This document shows, piece after piece, positions 16,479-25,617 of a stretch of DNA of 64,000 nucleotides. The DNA is from Suilimivivens sp963618065. GTDB lineage: Bacteria; Bacillota; Clostridia; Lachnospirales; Lachnospiraceae. Under the pieces are notes generated by a model, which worked only from the letters and a program-made list of their open reading frames with translations, made no database searches and was not told the origin of the DNA. A program made the translations under genes and the position numbers. The number at the start of each line of letters is the position of its first letter. The stretch's first letter is position 1. The DNA is taken from NCBI GenBank assembly GCA_963618065.1, contig CAVERH010000008.1:10346-74345 (forward strand). Direction: 5' to 3'.

Positions 16479-19229
16479 ATGGCACAGAGTAAGAAAAGTA
16501 ACACCAGAAAAAGCAATAGCAGCAGAAAAACAAACACGTCAGGCAGAAGCCGGAACCGGAATCAGCATCAGAGTGAGCCGATGGATGTGGCAATCAAAAG
16601 TGAAGTGATTTTGATTGCCCTGTTTGCATTGTGCGTTTTTTTGTTTTTATGTAATTTTGGAATTGTGGGTGTAATGGGAAATGCAATCAGTGGGGTGATG
16701 TTCGGTATTTTTGGACTTACCGCATATCTGATTCCGGTTTTCCTGTTTATGATCATAGCATTTGCCATGATTAACAGCGGAAATGTGATTGCGACAAGGA
16801 AGATTATTGCGGCAGTATGCTTATATCTGATTGTCAGCATGATGTGTGAGCTGTTTACGAAAGCACCACAGGAAGCAGCTTCCTACGATTTTAAGGGAAT
16901 CTATGAAGCGTGCAGTACGAACCGGAACGGCGGTGGAATTTTAGGAGGTTCCTTTGCCTATCTCGCCTATCATTTTTTAGGACTGATCGGAACGATACTG
17001 AGTCTTTTGATGATTGCCATTATCGCGTTGATTGTCATTACGGACAAGTCCTTTATGAAGGGTGTTAAGAATGGAAGTCAGAAGGTTTATGAGCGTTCCA
17101 GAGAGGATGCGGCTTACCGCAGGGAGCGGGCACAGAAGCGCAGAGAAGAAACAGAAGAACTCCGGAAGCGGAGAGAAGAAGAACGTAGGCTTCGGGAAGA
17201 ACAGAAGGAGGATCAGAAGATCCTTCGTATGGATAAAAAGGTGACCGGTGTCATGCTGGATACCTCCCTTACGGCAGAACACCATGAAGAACCGGTGGTA
17301 CGTGAGAGGGATGATATCCATGAGATTAACCTGTCCGACTTTGAAGAACAACTGGAAAGACCCCATGCGCAGATCGAAGAGGAGGTCGTACCGGAAGATA
17401 CATATCAGGAGCCGGCGGTTACTCGGCCGGTGATTACCCATGAAGATCCGTCCAGGGATTTTGATTTCAGTAAGATCCGGATTAACGGAGAAGTCGGGGA
17501 ACAGCAGAGTGATGATATTTCAGAGATCGTAAGCCCCTATGAAGAGGAGGAAATACCGGCACCGGTGAAACCACGGCTGGCTGCCAGACTTCCGAAGGAG
17601 GATCCGTTCGGGATTCCACTGACTACAGATCCGCAGCCGAAACCGGCTCAGAGTTCTGTGTCAGGCACTGCAAGGATGACATCCGGTTCGGCATCGGCCG
17701 GAGCAGATCGTTTATCACAGGGAAATCCCGGAAACCAGCCGGTACGTCCCAGGGAATATCAGTTTCCGCCAATCAGCCTCTTAACGAAGAGCATTGGCAA
17801 GGAGAATAAGAATGCCGGAAACGAGCTTCGTGAAACTGCACAGCGTCTGCAGCAGACTCTGCAGACCTTCGGAGTACGGGTAACGATTACGGACATTAGT
17901 CAGGGACCAGCTGTAACACGTTATGAGCTGCAGCCGGATCAGGGGGTTAAGGTAAGCAAGATTGTCGGACTGGCCGATGATATCAAGTTAAATCTTGCGG
18001 CTACAGACATTCGTATTGAAGCACCGATTCCAGGTAAGGCAGCGATTGGCATTGAGGTTCCGAATAAAGAAAATACGGCAGTCGGGTTACGTGAACTGCT
18101 TGAAACCGATGAGTTTAAGAAGTTCCCTTCGAATATCGCATTTGCGGTTGGTAAGGATATTGCAGGACGGGTTGTAGTCAGTGATATTGCTAAGATGCCT
18201 CATATGCTCATTGCCGGTGCGACAGGATCTGGTAAGTCGGTATGCATCAATACTCTGATTATGAGTATTCTGTACAAGGCAGATCCTTCGGATGTGAAGC
18301 TGATTATGGTGGACCCGAAGGTGGTGGAATTGAGTGTTTATAACGGAATCCCTCATCTGATGATTCCGGTTGTGACTGATCCTAAGAAAGCATCCGCTGC
18401 CCTGCAGTGGGGCGTTGCCGAGATGACGGATCGTTATCAGAAGTTTGCAGACTTCAATGTTCGTGATCTTAAGGGATATAATAAGAAAGTTGAAGATATG
18501 GTTGCCAAGGGCGATCCGCAGGCTCCGAAGAAGATGCCGCAGATCGTGATTATTGTGGATGAGCTTGCCGATCTGATGATGGTATCCCCGGGAGAAGTGG
18601 AGGAATCCATCTGCCGTCTGGCGCAGCTGGCCAGAGCAGCCGGAATCCATCTGATCATTGCAACCCAGCGGCCTTCCGTAGATGTCATTACGGGCCTGAT
18701 TAAGGCGAATATGCCAAGTCGTATTGCATTCAGCGTATCCAGTGGTGTCGATTCGAGAACCATTCTTGATATGAACGGAGCAGAGAAGCTTTTAGGTAAG
18801 GGTGATATGCTGTTTTATCCACAGGGCTATACGAAGCCTGTCCGGGTACAGGGCGCATTTGTTTCCGATAAGGAGGTTTCGGATGTTGTGGAGTTCCTAA
18901 AGAATCAGCAGCTTGGAAATATTTATGATTCCGATATCCAGGAAAAGATGGAAAGTCTGGGAGCTGCCTCGGGAGACGGACATGGCGGCTCCGGCGGCGG
19001 TAATGAACGGGATCAGTACTTTGTGGATGCGGCACAGTTCATCATTGAGAAGGATAAGGCATCCATCGGTATGCTACAGCGCGTCTTTAAGATCGGCTTT
19101 AATCGTGCAGCCAGGATTATGGATCAGCTGTGTGAGGCCGGTGTTGTCGGCGAAGAAGAGGGAACGAAACCACGTAAGGTACTGATGAGTCAGGAGCAGT
19201 TTGAGCAGTACATTGAGGAATGCCTGTAA
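16479..19229 (+). CDS. ftsK: DNA translocase FtsK/SpoIIIE
   Basis: This hexameric motor moves chromosomal DNA across division or sporulation septa. The 916-residue protein has a basic N-terminus, four membrane helices (about 40-190) and a long charged linker (about 200-450) with an Arg/Glu-rich helical stretch. The motor has Walker A GATGSGKSVCIN near 577-588 and Walker B VIIVDELADLMM, and the C-terminal gamma winged helix (about 850-916) reads the orienting sequences. A Gly-rich hinge, GHGGSGGG, precedes gamma. The architecture and position after tepA match SpoIIIE; whether a second FtsK paralog exists elsewhere is unknown. Confidence 0.95.
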   Translation: MAQSKKSNTRKSNSSRKTNTSGRSRNRNQHQSEPMDVAIKSEVILIALFALCVFLFLCNFGIVGVMGNAISGVMFGIFGLTAYLIPVFLFMIIAFAMINSGNVIATRKIIAAVCLYLIVSMMCELFTKAPQEAASYDFKGIYEACSTNRNGGGILGGSFAYLAYHFLGLIGTILSLLMIAIIALIVITDKSFMKGVKNGSQKVYERSREDAAYRRERAQKRREETEELRKRREEERRLREEQKEDQKILRMDKKVTGVMLDTSLTAEHHEEPVVRERDDIHEINLSDFEEQLERPHAQIEEEVVPEDTYQEPAVTRPVITHEDPSRDFDFSKIRINGEVGEQQSDDISEIVSPYEEEEIPAPVKPRLAARLPKEDPFGIPLTTDPQPKPAQSSVSGTARMTSGSASAGADRLSQGNPGNQPVRPREYQFPPISLLTKSIGKENKNAGNELRETAQRLQQTLQTFGVRVTITDISQGPAVTRYELQPDQGVKVSKIVGLADDIKLNLAATDIRIEAPIPGKAAIGIEVPNKENTAVGLRELLETDEFKKFPSNIAFAVGKDIAGRVVVSDIAKMPHMLIAGATGSGKSVCINTLIMSILYKADPSDVKLIMVDPKVVELSVYNGIPHLMIPVVTDPKKASAALQWGVAEMTDRYQKFADFNVRDLKGYNKKVEDMVAKGDPQAPKKMPQIVIIVDELADLMMVSPGEVEESICRLAQLARAAGIHLIIATQRPSVDVITGLIKANMPSRIAFSVSSGVDSRTILDMNGAEKLLGKGDMLFYPQGYTKPVRVQGAFVSDKEVSDVVEFLKNQQLGNIYDSDIQEKMESLGAASGDGHGGSGGGNERDQYFVDAAQFIIEKDKASIGMLQRVFKIGFNRAARIMDQLCEAGVVGEEEGTKPRKVLMSQEQFEQYIEECL

Positions 19230-19284
19230 TTGTGAAGGTACTGAGCAGTTAAGAATACTTATAGATAGAAAGGACTTATGAGGG

Positions 19285-20955
19285 ATGAAATCAGATATTG
19301 AAATTGCACAGGAAGCAAAAATGGAACCAATTGCATCAGTTGCGGAAACACTTGGAATTACCGCAGAGGAACTGGAATTATATGGAAAGTATAAGGCGAA
19401 GCTCTCTGACGAATACCTTGAAAAATTAAAGGAACGTCCGGATGGTAAACTGATTTTAGTTACAGCAATTAATCCTACTCCGGCAGGAGAGGGAAAGACA
19501 ACAACCAGCGTGGGACTCGGACAGGCCTTTGGAAGAATGGGAAAGAAAGCAGTCATTGCGTTACGGGAGCCCTCTTTGGGTCCCTGCTTTGGAATCAAGG
19601 GCGGTGCAGCCGGCGGTGGCTATGCGCAGGTCGTTCCGATGGAAGAAATCAACCTTCATTTTACCGGAGATTTTCATGCCATCACTTCAGCAAATAACCT
19701 GCTTGCTGCGTTATTGGATAACCATATCCAACAGGGCAATCAGTTACAGATTGACCCCAGACAGGTAACCTGGAAACGATGTCTTGACATGAATGACCGT
19801 GTATTGCGTAATGTCGTTGTCGGACTTGGGGCAAAGGCTGACGGAACAGTAAGAGAAGACCATTTCGTGATTACAGTAGCTTCTGAAATCATGGCAATTC
19901 TTTGTCTTGCAGATGATATGGAGGATTTAAAGGAACGTCTTTCACGTATCGTGGTTGCGTATAACTATCAGGGAGAGCCGGTTACGGCTGGTGACCTGCA
20001 GGCGGTAGGTGCGATGGCAGCTCTTCTTAAGGATGCGTTGAAGCCTAATCTCGTGCAGACCTTAGAGCACAACCCGGTATTGATTCATGGCGGTCCTTTT
20101 GCCAATATTGCACATGGCTGTAACTCTGTAAGAGCTACGAAGGCGGCTTTAAAGATGGCAGATTATTGTATCACCGAAGCGGGCTTTGGCGCCGATCTCG
20201 GGGCAGAGAAGTTCTTTGACATCAAGTGCCGTATGGCAGGCTTAAAGCCGGATGTTGTGGTTCTCGTTGCAACAATCCGCGCCCTTAAATACAATGGCGG
20301 CGTTGCGAAAGCAGATCTTCAGAAGGAGAACCTTGACGCTCTGAAAAAGGGAATTGTGAACCTTGAAAAGCACATTGAGAATCTTCAGAAATACGGAGTG
20401 CCGGTCGTGGTTACCTTAAACAGCTTCTATACTGATACCGAAGCAGAGACCGCATGGGTCAAGCAGTTCTGTGAAGAGCGGAATTGTGAGTTCGCCATTT
20501 CCAAGGTCTTTACCGATGGCGGGGAGGGCGGTATCGAGCTTGCCGAAAAGGTTATTAAATCCATAGAAACCAAGGAAAGCCACTTTAAACCACTGTATGA
20601 TGATACAGCTTCATTAAAAGAAAAGATTGAAACCGTTGCCAGGGAGATTTATGGCGCAGACAGTGTAAGCTATGCACCGGCAGCGTTAAAACAGTTAAAG
20701 AAAATCGAAGAGATGGGATTTGGAAACATGCCGGTATGTATGGCAAAAACCCAGTATTCCCTGTCGGATAATCCGGAGCTTTTAGGAAGGCCGGAAGGAT
20801 TTACCCTACAGGTAAGAGAGGCTTATGTCTCCGCAGGAGCGGGCTTTGTCGTTGTTCTCACAGGAGCAGTTATGACAATGCCGGGACTTCCCAGGCATCC
20901 GGCCGCATTCGATATTGATGTGAATGAAGAAGGAAAGATTACAGGATTATTCTAA
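19285..20955 (+). CDS. fhs: Formate-tetrahydrofolate ligase
   Basis: This enzyme activates formate with ATP and tetrahydrofolate to 10-formyl-THF. The 556-residue protein has the ATP-binding TPAGEGKTTTSVGLGQAF and the family motifs REPSLGPCFGIKGGAAGGGY and GFGADLGAEKFFDIKCR. Length is full. It lies 12 bases upstream of folD, giving a two-step C1-folate unit that can serve purine and serine/glycine metabolism. On its own it is not evidence of acetogenesis, since no CO dehydrogenase or acetyl-CoA synthase is in the window. Confidence 0.97.
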   Translation: MKSDIEIAQEAKMEPIASVAETLGITAEELELYGKYKAKLSDEYLEKLKERPDGKLILVTAINPTPAGEGKTTTSVGLGQAFGRMGKKAVIALREPSLGPCFGIKGGAAGGGYAQVVPMEEINLHFTGDFHAITSANNLLAALLDNHIQQGNQLQIDPRQVTWKRCLDMNDRVLRNVVVGLGAKADGTVREDHFVITVASEIMAILCLADDMEDLKERLSRIVVAYNYQGEPVTAGDLQAVGAMAALLKDALKPNLVQTLEHNPVLIHGGPFANIAHGCNSVRATKAALKMADYCITEAGFGADLGAEKFFDIKCRMAGLKPDVVVLVATIRALKYNGGVAKADLQKENLDALKKGIVNLEKHIENLQKYGVPVVVTLNSFYTDTEAETAWVKQFCEERNCEFAISKVFTDGGEGGIELAEKVIKSIETKESHFKPLYDDTASLKEKIETVAREIYGADSVSYAPAALKQLKKIEEMGFGNMPVCMAKTQYSLSDNPELLGRPEGFTLQVREAYVSAGAGFVVVLTGAVMTMPGLPRHPAAFDIDVNEEGKITGLF

Positions 20956-20967
20956 AGGAGTACGAAG

Positions 20968-21804
20968 ATGGCAAAGATCATTAATGGAAAAGAAATATCC
21001 ACACAGTTAAAGGATGAGCTGAAAGAACAGGTGGCAGAATTAAAGGAGAAAGGGATTGAGATTACCCTTGCTGTTGTGCAGGTCGGTGATAACCCGGCAT
21101 CCACCGTTTATGTAAGAAATAAGAAAAAGGGCTGTGAATATATTGGAATCCGGTCTTTATCCTATGAGCTTCCGGAAGAGACCACACAGCAGGAATTACT
21201 TGACCTGATCGGAGAACTGAATGAGCGGGAGGATGTGAATGGCATTTTAGTGCAGCTTCCTTTACCTTCCCACATTGATGAAAATCTGGTGATCCAGACC
21301 ATTTCTCCGTTAAAGGATGTAGATGGTTTTCATCCGCAGAGCGTGGGTGCACTCTGCATCGGACAAAAGGGCTTTGTCTCCTGTACCCCTGCTGGAATTA
21401 TTGAACTCTTAAAGAGAAGCCATATTGAAATCGAAGGCAGGGAATGTGTGATTTTAGGAAGAAGCAATATCGTTGGAAAGCCTATGGCATTATTAATGCT
21501 TCGTGAGAATGCCACCGTTACCATTGCACATTCGAGAACGAAGAATCTGAAGGAGGTCTGCAAGCGGGCAGATATTCTGATTGTTGCCATCGGTAAGCCG
21601 AAGATGGTAAATGCAGACTACGTGAAGGAAGGTGCAGTTGTCATTGACGTCGGCATTAACCGGGATGAGAACAACAAGCTTTGCGGAGACGTGGATTACG
21701 ATTCTGTATTCCCTGTCTGCGAAGCCATTACACCGGTACCGGGCGGTGTCGGACCGATGACGATTGCGATGCTGCTGCATAACTGTGTGAGCTCTGTTTT
21801 GTAA
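20968..21804 (+). CDS. folD: Methylenetetrahydrofolate dehydrogenase / cyclohydrolase
   Basis: This bifunctional enzyme interconverts 10-formyl-, methenyl- and methylene-THF. The 278-residue protein has VGDNPASTVYVRNKKKGCEY, with the catalytic Lys and Tyr, GRSNIVGKPMALLM and PGGVGPMTIAMLL. Start ATG 20968 follows AAAGGAG. The last bases are unusual: the TAA stop (21802-21804) lies inside the terminal GTAAC of a partial palindromic element, so the element end supplies the stop codon. The normal length suggests at most a residue or two was affected. Confidence 0.96.
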   Translation: MAKIINGKEISTQLKDELKEQVAELKEKGIEITLAVVQVGDNPASTVYVRNKKKGCEYIGIRSLSYELPEETTQQELLDLIGELNEREDVNGILVQLPLPSHIDENLVIQTISPLKDVDGFHPQSVGALCIGQKGFVSCTPAGIIELLKRSHIEIEGRECVILGRSNIVGKPMALLMLRENATVTIAHSRTKNLKEVCKRADILIVAIGKPKMVNADYVKEGAVVIDVGINRDENNKLCGDVDYDSVFPVCEAITPVPGGVGPMTIAMLLHNCVSSVL

Positions 21805-21826
21805 CTATTCAGAGCCGTGCAAAATT
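21801..21826 (+). repeat. Half copy of the GTAACTATTCAGA element at the end of folD
   Basis: Twenty-six bases match the left end of the copies at 5703 and (reversed) 57724: GTAACTATTCAGAGCC, then RTGCAAAATT. No right end follows. It overlaps the folD stop codon. Confidence 0.75.
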
Positions 21827-21853
21827 GATTTGATCAGGGAAGGGGGTGCGGAA

Positions 21854-23320
21854 ATGATTTGTCCACAATGTGGATATGAAATGAAGGAAGAACATCTTTA
21901 TTGTGAACGATGTGGAGCAGAGATCCAGATTGTTCCGGATTTTGAGCCTGAAATCCAAAGCAGCATTGAGGAAACCCTGTCTACCGTTGCAGAAGAAATC
22001 AATCCGAAACCGCATAAAATTCCCTCTGTTGCCAGGAAGAAACCGGCAGGTGAGGATTTCCTTAAGGAAGGAAGTATTTTCCACGGAATTACTTCAAGGA
22101 AACGTATTCTGATTACCACACTTGCCTCCATTCTGATGACGCTTATTATCATTTTGCTTGCCGGACTTATTTATCAGAATTATTCGGTGAATTATCAGAT
22201 TCGGGAAGCAGAAGAACGTATGGAGAAGGTACAGTATGGGAATGCACTTACCTTTCTTGCCAAGGCCGAAAAACTGCAGCCGGAGGATCTGGAGATTCCC
22301 TATATGCAGGCGCAGTGCTATTATGAGCTGGGCGAAGCGGACCGGGCGGCAGAAATTCTTGAAAGTGTTGTCTTTAAACGGTCCATGGATGAGGAACGGA
22401 AGATACAGTATTTTGATTTTATCATTACGATTCTTGCCGGACAGCAGAATTACGAACGGATCAACGAATTGCTGACAGAAAGTGGGGATACCTCGGTACA
22501 GACGCAGTTCCAGCACTATATGGCAATGAAGCCGGAATTCGGATACTCTACCGGAAATTATGAAAAGGTGATTTCTCTGAAAATTACGGCGAATACGACA
22601 GGAACCATTTATTATACGACCGATGGCAGTGAGCCGCAGGAGTACAGTCTGGTGTATACGGCACCGATCCTGTTAGAGCCGGGAGAGCACCGGATCAAGG
22701 CGGTTTTTGTGAACGATTATGGAATCCGCAGTGAAACGGTAGAGAACTATTATCTCATCGATGTTGCCATTCCGGAAAAACCGGAGGTTACACCGAGCAG
22801 CGGAGATTATCAGCTTCCTACCTTAATTGAGGTAATTACGGAAGAAGAAGGAAATATTTACTATACCACAGATGGTTCCGAACCGGATGAAAATAGTTTA
22901 TTATATACAGAACCGATTGAGATGCCGCTTGGCCGGACGAATTACCGCTTTGCAGTGATTTCCGAAGAAGGGGTAAGGAGTGAAGTGGTGTACCGCAGTT
23001 ATGATTTTGAACTGCAGACACAGGTTACTGTAAAGGCAGCGATTGACCGGGTGAAGAAAGCACTGATGGATCAGCATATTCTGAAGGATATGCAGGGATA
23101 TTCCTTTGAAATCGAAGGAAGATATGTTTATGAGTATGTGACTCTTGTCGAAATCCCGAATTTAGGATATTATTATGAATTAAGCGAATCAATTGTTGAT
23201 TCGGCAGGAAACCGGACACCGACCGGAAGACTGTATGCGGTAGAGGTTTACAGTGGAACGCCGAACCGTCTGGTTTACGATGAAAACGGTCAAATGGGGA
23301 TTATCCCTTTGAATAAATAA
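21854..23320 (+). CDS. Zinc-ribbon, membrane-anchored protein with TPR-like and chitobiase C-terminal-like repeats
   Basis: The function is unknown. The 488-residue protein has an N-terminal zinc ribbon (CPQCG, then CERCG) and one membrane helix at about 84-108. A TPR-like helical region (about 110-230) includes AEKLQPEDLEIPYMQAQCYY. Two copies of a domain holding GxIYYTTDGSEP, near residues 250 and 333, are the CHB_HEX_C_1 motif found after sugar hydrolase domains. The remaining C-terminus is beta-rich. The cytoplasmic ribbon and extracellular repeats suggest a surface or wall-associated sensor or scaffold; this is inference. ATG 21854 follows AGGGGGTG; an in-frame TTG at 21830 lies in the half element's flank. 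Confidence 0.65.
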   Translation: MICPQCGYEMKEEHLYCERCGAEIQIVPDFEPEIQSSIEETLSTVAEEINPKPHKIPSVARKKPAGEDFLKEGSIFHGITSRKRILITTLASILMTLIIILLAGLIYQNYSVNYQIREAEERMEKVQYGNALTFLAKAEKLQPEDLEIPYMQAQCYYELGEADRAAEILESVVFKRSMDEERKIQYFDFIITILAGQQNYERINELLTESGDTSVQTQFQHYMAMKPEFGYSTGNYEKVISLKITANTTGTIYYTTDGSEPQEYSLVYTAPILLEPGEHRIKAVFVNDYGIRSETVENYYLIDVAIPEKPEVTPSSGDYQLPTLIEVITEEEGNIYYTTDGSEPDENSLLYTEPIEMPLGRTNYRFAVISEEGVRSEVVYRSYDFELQTQVTVKAAIDRVKKALMDQHILKDMQGYSFEIEGRYVYEYVTLVEIPNLGYYYELSESIVDSAGNRTPTGRLYAVEVYSGTPNRLVYDENGQMGIIPLNK

Positions 23321-23334
23321 AGTGGAGGCTTAAT

Positions 23335-24222
23335 ATGTACAAGATTTTAGAAGCAAAAGAGCTTACAGCAAACATTTTTTCCATGGTTGTTGAAGCAGAA
23401 AGAGTAGCAAAGTCCTGTGAACCCGGTCAGTTCGTGATCGTAAGAACCGATGCGGATGCAGAAAGAATCCCTCTGACGATCTGCGATTATGACAGAGAGA
23501 AGGGAACGGTTACCATCGTGTTCCAGATTGTTGGAGCGGGAACCCAGTACATGTCATCCTTAAAGGCAGGAGATGCTTTTCATGATTTCGTAGGACCGCT
23601 TGGCTGTCCTTCCGAATTCGTGAAAGAAGACATAGAGGAACTGAAAAAGAAGAGTATTCTGTTTGTAGCAGGAGGTGTTGGAACAGCACCTGTTTATCCG
23701 CAGGTGAAATGGCTCCATGAGCATGGCATTGCAGCAGATGTTATTGTCGGTGCCAAGACCAGGGACATCTTAATTCTGGAAGACGAAATGAAAGCTGTTG
23801 CAGGAAATCTTTATGTAACAACAGACGATGGCTCTTACGGAAGAAGTGGTATGGTTACCCAGACTATTACAGATCTTGTTAATGAAGGAAAGCATTATGA
23901 TGTCTGCGTGGCCATCGGTCCGATGATTATGATGAAGTTTGTCTGCAAACTGACCAAGGAATTAAATCTTCCTACCGTTGTCAGCTTAAATCCGATCATG
24001 GTAGACGGTACGGGTATGTGTGGTGCCTGCCGTGTTACCATTGGTGATGAAGTGAAATTTGCCTGTGTAGATGGCCCCGAATTCGATGGACATCTGGTAA
24101 ACTTTGATGAAGCAATGCAGAGACAGCAGATCTATAAGACGGCTGAGGGCAGAGCTTATCTTAAGGCAAAAGAAGGAGATACACATCACGGCGGATGTGG
24201 AAATTGCGGAGGTGACAAATAA
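23335..24222 (+). CDS. nfnA: NfnA/SudB-type FAD, [2Fe-2S] subunit
   Basis: The 295-residue protein has a ferredoxin-NADP reductase-like FAD domain (RIPLTICDYDREKGTV), an NAD(P) domain (ILFVAGGVGTAPVYPQ) and a C-terminal [2Fe-2S] site with CGACRVTIGDEVKFAC. This is the small subunit of NADH-dependent reduced ferredoxin:NADP+ oxidoreductase (NfnAB) or of sulfide dehydrogenase. Its stop overlaps the next start by one base (TAATG). Together the pair would couple NADH and reduced ferredoxin to NADPH formation. The extreme C-terminus, HHGGCGNCGGDK, adds a Cys/His-rich tail. The paired arrangement makes Nfn more likely than a dihydroorotate dehydrogenase subunit. Confidence 0.85.
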   Translation: MYKILEAKELTANIFSMVVEAERVAKSCEPGQFVIVRTDADAERIPLTICDYDREKGTVTIVFQIVGAGTQYMSSLKAGDAFHDFVGPLGCPSEFVKEDIEELKKKSILFVAGGVGTAPVYPQVKWLHEHGIAADVIVGAKTRDILILEDEMKAVAGNLYVTTDDGSYGRSGMVTQTITDLVNEGKHYDVCVAIGPMIMMKFVCKLTKELNLPTVVSLNPIMVDGTGMCGACRVTIGDEVKFACVDGPEFDGHLVNFDEAMQRQQIYKTAEGRAYLKAKEGDTHHGGCGNCGGDK

Positions 24223-25607
24223 TGGACGTATTAAAGAAGACACCGGTCCGGGAGCAGGATCCCAAGGTTCGGGCTACGAATTTTGAAGAAGTATGTTTAG
24301 GATATAACAGGGAAGAAGCCATGGAAGAGGCTTCCAGATGTATCAACTGTAAGAATGCACAGTGTATCAAGGGATGTCCGGTATCTATCAATATCCCGGG
24401 CTTTATTGAAAAGGTAAAGGATGGCGATGTGGAAGGCGCCTACAAGGTCATCAGCGAATCTTCCGCACTTCCTGCTGTATGTGGACGTGTCTGTCCACAG
24501 GAGAGCCAGTGTGAAGGAAAGTGTATTCGTGGTATCAAGGGCGAGCCGATTTCCATCGGTAAGCTGGAACGTTTCGTTGCAGACTTTGCAAGAGAAGCTG
24601 GAATTAAGCCACAGGGTGCAGAAAAGAAAAACGGCAAGAAGGTGGCTGTGATCGGGTCCGGTCCTGCGGGACTTACCTGTGCCGGAGACCTTGCCAGGAT
24701 GGGATATGAGGTCACTATTTTTGAAGCATTACATGAGCCGGGCGGCGTACTGGTTTATGGTATTCCGGAATTCCGTCTTCCGAAGACCAAGGTTGTTGCC
24801 AAGGAAATTGAAAATGTAAAATCTCTGGGTGTTAAGATTGAGACAAATGTTGTTGTCGGAAAGTCTGTCACCATTGATGAACTGTTAGAGGAAGAAGGAT
24901 TTGATGCTGTATTTATCGGCTCCGGTGCCGGACTTCCGAAGTTCATGGGGATTCCGGGAGAACAGGCAAACGGTGTATTCTCTGCAAATGAATACCTGAC
25001 CAGAAGCAACCTGATGAAGGCATTCCGTGAGGATTCCAACACACCGATCATGCATGGTAAGAGGGTAGCTGTTGTCGGTGGTGGTAACGTAGCTATGGAT
25101 GCAGCCAGAACAGCCCTCCGTCTTGGAGCAGAGGTGCATATTGTATATCGTCGTAGTGAAGAAGAGCTGCCGGCCCGTGTGGAAGAAGTACATCACGCGA
25201 AGGAAGAAGGAATTATTTTTGATCTTCTGACCAATCCGGTAGAAATCCTTGAGGATGAAAAGGGCTGGGTAAATGGCATCAAGTGTATTAAGATGGAGCT
25301 TGGTGAGCCCGATGAATCCGGAAGAAGAAGACCTGTAGAAGTACCGGGATCTGAATTTGTGATCGATGTAGATACTGTCATCATGTCCCTCGGAACTTCT
25401 CCGAACCCGCTCATTTCCTCTACCACAAAGGGACTTGAGATCAACAAGCGCAAATGTATTATTGCTGAGGAAGACTGCGGAAAGACCACCAAGGAAGGCG
25501 TATATGCCGGTGGTGATGCCGTAACCGGAGCTGCTACCGTGATTCTTGCCATGGGAGCAGGAAAGACTGCAGCAAAGGGAATTGACGAGTACCTGAGCAA
25601 TAAATAG
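24222..25607 (+). CDS. nfnB: NfnB / glutamate synthase small-chain-like flavoprotein
   Basis: The 461-residue protein begins with two [4Fe-4S] cysteine sets, CINCKNAQCIKGCP and CGRVCPQESQCEGKC, followed by GSGPAGLTCAGDLA (FAD) and GGGNVAMDAARTALRLGAEV (NAD(P)H). It has the homotetrameric GltA/NfnB architecture without a glutamate synthase large chain nearby. Directly coupled to nfnA, it should carry the NADPH site and bifurcating flavin of the NfnAB complex. Annotation as NADPH glutamate synthase small chain is the common alternative, made less likely by the partner. Start ATG 24222. Confidence 0.87.
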   Translation: MDVLKKTPVREQDPKVRATNFEEVCLGYNREEAMEEASRCINCKNAQCIKGCPVSINIPGFIEKVKDGDVEGAYKVISESSALPAVCGRVCPQESQCEGKCIRGIKGEPISIGKLERFVADFAREAGIKPQGAEKKNGKKVAVIGSGPAGLTCAGDLARMGYEVTIFEALHEPGGVLVYGIPEFRLPKTKVVAKEIENVKSLGVKIETNVVVGKSVTIDELLEEEGFDAVFIGSGAGLPKFMGIPGEQANGVFSANEYLTRSNLMKAFREDSNTPIMHGKRVAVVGGGNVAMDAARTALRLGAEVHIVYRRSEEELPARVEEVHHAKEEGIIFDLLTNPVEILEDEKGWVNGIKCIKMELGEPDESGRRRPVEVPGSEFVIDVDTVIMSLGTSPNPLISSTTKGLEINKRKCIIAEEDCGKTTKEGVYAGGDAVTGAATVILAMGAGKTAAKGIDEYLSNK

Positions 25608-25617
25608 AGAGTAAACT

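Noticed and set aside
19230..19284. Riboswitch or T-box leader before fhs, metY, leuB or serC
   Set aside because: The gaps are too short (36-60 bases) or filled by the mobile element, and no conserved T-box, SAM, THF or glycine riboswitch motif was recognised.
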